Below, piece after piece: positions 41,946 to 47,072 of a stretch of 47,072 nt of DNA. A model generated the notes under the pieces. The model was not told the origin of the DNA, did not search any database, and saw only the letters and a program-made list of their open reading frames with translations. This stretch comes from Deltaproteobacteria bacterium (GTDB taxonomy: Bacteria; Desulfobacterota; Syntrophia; Syntrophales; JAFGHS01). A program made the position numbers and the translations under genes. Where the stretch lies: NCBI GenBank assembly GCA_016928025.1, contig JAFGLN010000038.1:1-47072 (forward strand), written 5' to 3'. Position 1 is the first letter of the stretch, and each line of letters begins with the position of its first letter.

Positions 41946-44900
41946 TTACCTGAGCTCTGCCGCTGTCTGCAGGGCATAGAAGGCTTCCGCCAGACCGATT
42001 TTATGATCGCCGTTGACGTCCACCACCGCATTGATTCCCGCGGGACGCATGTTGGCGACCGCCTGCAGGGCTAGAATCGCATCGGAGATAGTCACCGCGC
42101 CGTCGTCGTTGACATCCCCCTGAAGCAGATTATCCAACTGTCCCGTCAGAGGCACTTGCCACAGCACCTTGCCCTGGTTGTCATTAATGAGGACGGTGGC
42201 ATTTTTAACGCCCAGGGACGTGGGATAGAAGGCAACACCGATCAATCCGCCGGTTTGCGGCTGAAGGGTGGTTCCACTCAAGGCATTGTCGAAAATCTGG
42301 AAATGGCCGGTATCGGTTCCGGTAAGGGTGAGGGAGCCGATGGTCAATGCCTCCGTCGTTTTATTGGAAACCGTGATCGTGGCCATGGCGCCGGCGTAAT
42401 GGACTTCGCCGAAGTCCTGGACGGCGGGCGAAATCATCTCCAGGGTATGAACAAAGGAGGCTGTATTGTTGTCTTCGCTGATTTCCCGTATCTGATTTTC
42501 CGGGTCCGCCGTCACGGAGATCAGCGGTTCCGTGCTGGTGTAGTCGTAATAGTCGAGGGCGGCCGGATAGACGACTTCGGCCGTTTTGCCGGGAAGAATG
42601 CCGGGAATGGTCATCGATCCGATGACCGACTCCTCCGCCTTGAAAAGGACCTCCACGTTTTCCGCCAGCCGGGGGCCGTCGTTGCGGATTTCGGCCCGGA
42701 TAGCCGTCGATTCGTCCGGCTGCCGTTGCAGGGCGCACCGGACGGCATTCAGGTCGGGTTTGATAATATCGAAAGCGGCCGTATTGTTGGTTGTGTCCTC
42801 CACCACGCCGGTGCCGGCATCGGCCACGGCGTAGATCGCGTATTCGGAAATGGGCGTCGGGATGGTCCATGCCAGGGTGGCCAAACCGGTTTCTCCGGCT
42901 TTCAGTGTGGTCGGCGATACGGCCACCGTGTCCAGTAAAATGCCGCCGGCGGCCGGGTTACCGTGATAAAATTTGACGACGGGATTGACGATCGTCAGAT
43001 CCCCGCGGTTCGTGACCTCGCACAGGAGGCTCACGGCGTCTCCCGGTTCCGGGGCCGCCGGGTCGATGGTCAGACCGGAGGCATCGACGGCCAGATCGGC
43101 GGTTAATTTGTACGTCATGTGGTACAGATCGGCAATGCCCGTTGTCGTGTCTTTTCGGGTGAAAATCAGGTGATAGAGGCTGTCGGTCCCGAAGACGCCC
43201 TGAACGTTGGCTTCGACGGCCGCGCTTTCCGTGAGGCGAAGGACGTTGCCCCACAGGCTGTTGGCGGTGTCATAAACGCTGTAAAAAAGATCCACACCCT
43301 TTTCATCGGAATCCTGCCAGATCAGGACCAACTGCCCGTCCGTGTCCGTATACAGACGGAAATCGATCAGACCGGCCGCTGCCGCATTTTCCCGGACGGT
43401 TTCCGTGGTCAATGGGGTCAAGCCCAACAGGCGAACCAGTGAATCGCCTCGCAGCCAAACCAGCTCGGCGGCGCCGTTTCTATAGACGACCTGCGGTCTC
43501 GCATCGGGGGTCTGATCGTCCGTCACCCTCACCGGACTCCCCCAGGTGGCACCGTTATACATCACATAAAAGATTTCCTGGTCGTTGACGGCCGGCTCCG
43601 CAGTCCCCGAGGGCGTAACGAGCACGCCGTCCATGTCTTTCATGTAGGCGAGCATCGCCTCCGTGCCGCTGTATGCCAGGGAGAATTTGAAGCAATTTTC
43701 CAAAGTCGCCGGCAACGTCGCGGTAACGCCGAAATCGACGCCGTTCCACAAGGCATAGTGAATGGTCGTCGGAGAGGAGCTGTCGCCGATGAGCAGATTG
43801 CCCGCATTGCTGAACCAGACCAGCATGAGGTTGCCGTTTGTTCCGCGTTTCAGGACGGGGTTGTAATCCATGATGCCGTTGTCCGTCAGGGCGATTGGTT
43901 CGGTCCAGGCCGGGCTGGCCGCCGCCGGATCGTAAACGGCATAAACAATTTCCAGGTCCGCGGCCATATCGGCGATGTCGCTGCTGGTGAAATTCTCGTT
44001 TTTGACCCGCTGCCAGACGCAAACGATCTTGCCGTCGGCGTCATAGGCAACGGTCGGCGCGAATTCCGCCCGGGTGTCGTTTTTTATCGAAGCCGGCTCC
44101 GTGTAGGTCGAGCCGTTGTAGAAGATGTAGTTGATCTCGGTTTCCTGATGGGGCGGGTCATCGGGATCGAGATAAACATAAGCTATGACGGCTTTACCGT
44201 CTCGCTCAGCAATGGCGGGCTCCGAGTAAGGGAAAACGTTTTCAATGATTTTGGTATCGCTCAGCGGTCCCGCTCCGCCGATTTCCATCGTTTGCCTTTG
44301 TGTTTCCTGAGTGAGGACATTATAGGGTCCGAGATTAAGAAAAGCCCGTGACAGGGGTTTCAATACGGGCACGGACTGGACCGTCCTGGTCGACTGTGTT
44401 GTGACGGTCTCCGGGTATTCATAGGGATGGGTGTAGCCTTCCGTCCATTCAAAGCCGAGAAATTTCAATGTGATACTTCCGGTCAGTTCCGTCTTGAGCT
44501 GTTTGAAATAATCCGGTGCGGCGGGAACCTGCCAGAGGACCTTGCCGGTGCCGCCCCCTTTGATTTCCGCTTCGAGGCCGTCGACCACGTTGACTTCCGT
44601 CCCCAGGCCGACGCCGACGCCGGTTTCCACATCGGCGCGGTTGAAACCGATTTCACCGGTGGCGCTCATGATCTCCAGCGCGGTCTCCCCGCCGGCGGAT
44701 ACAGACCCCTTAATCTTGGCCCGCTCATTAAACCAGCCGATGGCGCGGCCGATGACGGGCAGATTTACGGCGCCCTCCAGGGCGGGAATCAGGGTGACGG
44801 GTCCGACGGTCCGTTCGATCGTACCGGTCAGGCCCAGGATCAGGCTGGTTTCCTTCCATTCCAGCCCCACGTTGGGCTCGTATTTGAGATTGCCCTTACC

Positions 44901-46577
44901 CCCCAGCTTGATCTCGATTTTTCCACCCGCCGCCTCAAAGCCGGACAGACCGCCGGCGGCGATGCTGCCGGTACCGTCCGTTTTGGCCTCGACGGTCAGA
45001 AAAGACTGGGTATCGGGAATGCCGAACACTTGTCCGCCGATATAGGGGACGAATCCCCAGAGGGTCCAGAGGGTGGAGCCGAGGTAATTCTGATCCACCA
45101 GGATGGTGACGGGTTTTTCCGGCCACTTGGTGTCCAGTTTGTAATTGAGGTGACTGCCGTCCTGCTTGATCTCGAAATCCCCCATCTTCAGCGACCAGCT
45201 GGGCAGGGGAATGACGATGGGATTGAGCGTTTCCGGCCGGGATTCGATGCCCGCTTCGTTGATGGCGGTAATTTTCAACGTATTGCCCGTCGGGCTCAGG
45301 CTGCCTTTGAACTGCGTTCCCATATCAAAGGTGTAACTGGCCCCGTCCGTCGTCGCGGTCTGCTCGTAGGGGGTGCCGTTAACCTCGAATTTGACCTTGC
45401 CGGGATTGCCGTAATTCCAGTTCACATTGACGACATATTCGTTGTTTGCGCTGATACCTTCAATGAAAAACTCGCCGCCCCGGGGATCCACATTTGTAAT
45501 GACCGGTTTGCCCCCCGTCTCGACGGGCTTCATGGCAATGTCGACATTCAGGTATTGGGTGTCCGTCAGGTTGACAGTCCGGGTGAAATCATAATAGTCA
45601 GGCTGTTTGACGGCATTCAGGCTGTAGGTTCCGCTGCTGTCCAGCACCAGGCGGTAAAATCCTTCGGCATTGGACGTGGCATCTGTTGTGCCGGCCTGCA
45701 CCAGAACGCCCACCAGAGGCACGTTGGTCTGACTATCCGTGACGTGGCCGCGGATTTCAAATTGACTTGGATTACCCGGATCGTAGGGATCGACGCCGGG
45801 GGGGGTTGCGCCCTGACAGGCGGCGTAGGTTGAATAAGTAGGTGCGGTCAGCCAATTGTTGCAGTTAAAATTTTTCCAGGTGCCGCACTGAATATTGTTG
45901 CCGTAATTCCCCTCATTGCGTTGGTTGTACCAGTTATATGAATAGGCATTGTCGGTGCACCAGGTTTTCCAGAGACCATCTTTTTTCCCGTAGGCGTAAT
46001 ATCCCTCTTCGTACTTGTATTGCTGCGTATATCCGCTGGAGCTTTTCATAATCCATTTCATGTAATAACCATGCAACAGGCCGTTCTGATAATTGGCCTC
46101 AAGGAGTTTGTCCCCTCGAGTATTGTCATAGAGCCGGTAAGGACCATGAAGTTTTCCATAGCTATAGGTGGCGTAGGATTGCATATACCCCGTATCCCGA
46201 TACCACTCCTTGCTCACGCCGTGCAGTTCGCCGTTCTGATATTCCTTTTCCCAGTGCTTCTGAATGGTGTATTGGTAAGTACCCTGGTACCAGGCTTCTT
46301 CCAGACCGTGCTTTTTCCCGTGGCTGTATCGTTCGATTAATGAAACCTGATGCATCGTGTAAATACTGGTCTGGAGATAATACTGCGTACGCTGCCCGTG
46401 CAGAACCTCATTGCCCGCCGCATCAAGGTAATAAGTATATTGTAAAGAAATCTGGTTCCCGTAATTGGTTGATACGTAATTTGTTTTCGTCAGCAGCTCC
46501 AGGCCGAAGGCATTGTATCCTGTGCCCAGAAGCAGGAGAGTTATAAGAATGATGTATCCGGGTTTATATGCTTTCAT
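41946..46577 (-). CDS. 1543-aa secreted modular protein with MORN-variant, CARDB, HYDIN-like and dockerin-like domains
   Basis: The start at ATG 46577 has AAGGGGCGAGTT upstream and gives a signal peptide (GYIILITLLLLGTGYNAFG). Domains in order: five MORN-variant repeats (GKKHGLEEAWYQG, GELHGVSKEWYRD, GKLHGPYRLYDNT, GLLHGYYMKWIMK, GKKDGLWKTWCTD) at about 85-235; a carboxypeptidase-regulatory-like fold (IRGHVTDSQTNVPLVGVLVQ); a large central part that I cannot name, with several WT-rich sections around 800-1100; CARDB-like repeats (VTNRGDLTIVNPVVKFYHG, IRNDGPRLAENVEVLFKAEE); a HYDIN/ASPM-like module (DFGEVHYAGAMATITVSN); and the terminal dockerin-like loops (GDVNDDGAVTISDAILALQ, VVDVNGDHKIGLAEAFYALQ), ending in LR. 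Likely a cell-surface or secreted adhesin-type protein. Confidence 0.88.
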   Translation of the reverse strand: MKAYKPGYIILITLLLLGTGYNAFGLELLTKTNYVSTNYGNQISLQYTYYLDAAGNEVLHGQRTQYYLQTSIYTMHQVSLIERYSHGKKHGLEEAWYQGTYQYTIQKHWEKEYQNGELHGVSKEWYRDTGYMQSYATYSYGKLHGPYRLYDNTRGDKLLEANYQNGLLHGYYMKWIMKSSSGYTQQYKYEEGYYAYGKKDGLWKTWCTDNAYSYNWYNQRNEGNYGNNIQCGTWKNFNCNNWLTAPTYSTYAACQGATPPGVDPYDPGNPSQFEIRGHVTDSQTNVPLVGVLVQAGTTDATSNAEGFYRLVLDSSGTYSLNAVKQPDYYDFTRTVNLTDTQYLNVDIAMKPVETGGKPVITNVDPRGGEFFIEGISANNEYVVNVNWNYGNPGKVKFEVNGTPYEQTATTDGASYTFDMGTQFKGSLSPTGNTLKITAINEAGIESRPETLNPIVIPLPSWSLKMGDFEIKQDGSHLNYKLDTKWPEKPVTILVDQNYLGSTLWTLWGFVPYIGGQVFGIPDTQSFLTVEAKTDGTGSIAAGGLSGFEAAGGKIEIKLGGKGNLKYEPNVGLEWKETSLILGLTGTIERTVGPVTLIPALEGAVNLPVIGRAIGWFNERAKIKGSVSAGGETALEIMSATGEIGFNRADVETGVGVGLGTEVNVVDGLEAEIKGGGTGKVLWQVPAAPDYFKQLKTELTGSITLKFLGFEWTEGYTHPYEYPETVTTQSTRTVQSVPVLKPLSRAFLNLGPYNVLTQETQRQTMEIGGAGPLSDTKIIENVFPYSEPAIAERDGKAVIAYVYLDPDDPPHQETEINYIFYNGSTYTEPASIKNDTRAEFAPTVAYDADGKIVCVWQRVKNENFTSSDIADMAADLEIVYAVYDPAAASPAWTEPIALTDNGIMDYNPVLKRGTNGNLMLVWFSNAGNLLIGDSSSPTTIHYALWNGVDFGVTATLPATLENCFKFSLAYSGTEAMLAYMKDMDGVLVTPSGTAEPAVNDQEIFYVMYNGATWGSPVRVTDDQTPDARPQVVYRNGAAELVWLRGDSLVRLLGLTPLTTETVRENAAAAGLIDFRLYTDTDGQLVLIWQDSDEKGVDLFYSVYDTANSLWGNVLRLTESAAVEANVQGVFGTDSLYHLIFTRKDTTTGIADLYHMTYKLTADLAVDASGLTIDPAAPEPGDAVSLLCEVTNRGDLTIVNPVVKFYHGNPAAGGILLDTVAVSPTTLKAGETGLATLAWTIPTPISEYAIYAVADAGTGVVEDTTNNTAAFDIIKPDLNAVRCALQRQPDESTAIRAEIRNDGPRLAENVEVLFKAEESVIGSMTIPGILPGKTAEVVYPAALDYYDYTSTEPLISVTADPENQIREISEDNNTASFVHTLEMISPAVQDFGEVHYAGAMATITVSNKTTEALTIGSLTLTGTDTGHFQIFDNALSGTTLQPQTGGLIGVAFYPTSLGVKNATVLINDNQGKVLWQVPLTGQLDNLLQGDVNDDGAVTISDAILALQAVANMRPAGINAVVDVNGDHKIGLAEAFYALQTAAELR

Positions 46578-46703
46578 AACTCGCCCCCTTGTCATTGAAA
46601 GAATTTCCGATGAAATATGAAATGATGAATTGCCCCTCTGAGACCTTGAACGAAAAACCCGTTTCTTCATTTCGACCGGAGGGAAAAATCTTATTCATTC
46701 GAA

Positions 46704-46727
46704 ATGATGAAGGTTTTCCTTCATCAT
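46704..46727 (-). other. hairpin in the leader of the 1543-aa protein gene
   Basis: ATGATGAAGG (46704-46713) and CCTTCATCAT (46718-46727) form a perfect 10-bp stem with a TTTT loop. It lies between the promoter (46774-46802) and the start codon, so it is in the 190-base leader of the large gene rather than being a plain terminator. Confidence 0.55.
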
Positions 46728-46773
46728 CGTTTCTTGAAACTAGATAGTCAAAGGTCTTCCTTTTCAGGGTTGC

Positions 46774-46802
46774 AGTATAGGAATAAAGCCGTTTGATGTC
46801 AA
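46774..46802 (-). promoter_or_regulatory. sigma-70-type promoter of the 1543-aa protein gene
   Basis: On the minus strand TTGACA (46802-46797), 17 bases, TATACT (46779-46774). It is almost the consensus. The 305-base gap 46578-46882 otherwise holds only the leader hairpin. Confidence 0.75.
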
Positions 46803-46882
46803 GTTGATACTGGCTTTGCGAATAATGTCGTTAAAAAGTCGGTTTTCTAAGCGGATGTATAACTATCGTGAACAAACCGTGA

Positions 46883-47072
46883 TCAAGGCCAGCCGGGTGT
46901 GGTCCCCAGAGGGACGCTCGTTAAGATGGCTTCGATATGGTGAATGAGCCCGCCTTTGATCTTGAATAATTCGGCCAGCAGCATGGACCGGGGATATTGC
47001 GTCCGCTCCGGCAGCTCATAGATGCCGTAGCCGGGCATGTCGGCGGTCTTGACATTTCCCGGGATGTCGAAC
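46883..47072 (-). CDS. uncharacterised protein, C-terminal part (paralogue of 15722-16558)
   Basis: A minus-strand frame enters from the right edge and ends at TGA 46885-46883. Its sequence contains PGYGIYELPERTQYPRSMLL and AELFKIKGGLIHHIEAILT, ending TTPGWP. The AELFKI(V)KG...IEA and final GW-P pattern matches the tail of the 278-aa protein at 15722-16558. Only about 63 codons are in the window. Function unknown. Confidence 0.75.
   Translation of the reverse strand, partial: FDIPGNVKTADMPGYGIYELPERTQYPRSMLLAELFKIKGGLIHHIEAILTSVPLGTTPGWP

Noticed and set aside
44427..45833. 468-codon open frame on the plus strand
   Set aside because: Antisense to the 1543-aa secreted protein; composition mirrors the real gene (Gly/Asp/Ala rich) and no family is recognisable.

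Overview
The window looks like a chromosomal segment of an anaerobic deltaproteobacterium (Desulfobacterota), most like the syntrophic, aromatic or fatty-acid degrading Syntrophales. This is inferred from gene content, not from a marker search: a radical-SAM/DUF2344 fusion, the order pgpA-cinA-thpR-recA-recX-alaS, paired 2-hydroxyacyl-CoA dehydratase subunits, several CoA-ester and ThDP enzymes, and a PEP-CTERM secreted protein. Base composition looks moderately GC-rich and uniform. I saw no rRNA, tRNA, CRISPR array, phage module or classical IS element.

Left part (1-14.7 kb, all core genes on the minus strand). Transcription runs right to left: a BcrC/BcrB-like dehydratase pair from a near-consensus promoter; then pgpA, cinA, thpR; then recA-recX-alaS and a DapA-superfamily aldolase; then a small hypothetical gene, the radical-SAM/DUF2344 gene (coupled by a TAGTG overlap) and a SuhB-type phosphatase. 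Between thpR and recA lies a hairpin-bounded element carrying a frameshifted GIY-YIG nuclease gene. A divergent lipoprotein FKBP isomerase gene starts at 14.9 kb.

Middle (15.7-31.3 kb, accessory metabolism). Minus strand: an uncharacterised 278-aa protein (a paralogue runs off the right edge), a SnoaL-like protein, a secreted carboxylesterase, a beta-sandwich fragment, a thioredoxin-fold protein without its CXXC motif, and a PAS/sigma-54 regulator. Plus strand: a CoA-transferase/GNAT fusion, an acetolactate-synthase-like ThDP enzyme, a second (cytoplasmic) carboxylesterase and a P-type Ca2+-ATPase. Two families of small palindromic elements sit in the gaps here.

Right part (31.3-47 kb, exported proteins). 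Three large exported proteins end in or contain the same dockerin-like double repeat: a 345-aa protein, a subtilisin-like protease and a 1543-aa MORN/CARDB protein. Beside them are a repetitive PEP-CTERM protein, a thiolase with an insertion and an MFS carrier. Several exported-protein genes have strong TTGAC(A/T)-17-TATA-type promoters.

The least explained features are the two palindromic repeat families. One is a hairpin-bounded element whose copies show compensatory changes in the stems, and one copy encloses the GIY-YIG gene. The other is a three-copy GTGACGGACTCGTAAAAA-ended element. The dockerin trio without a visible cohesin is the other main point of interest.
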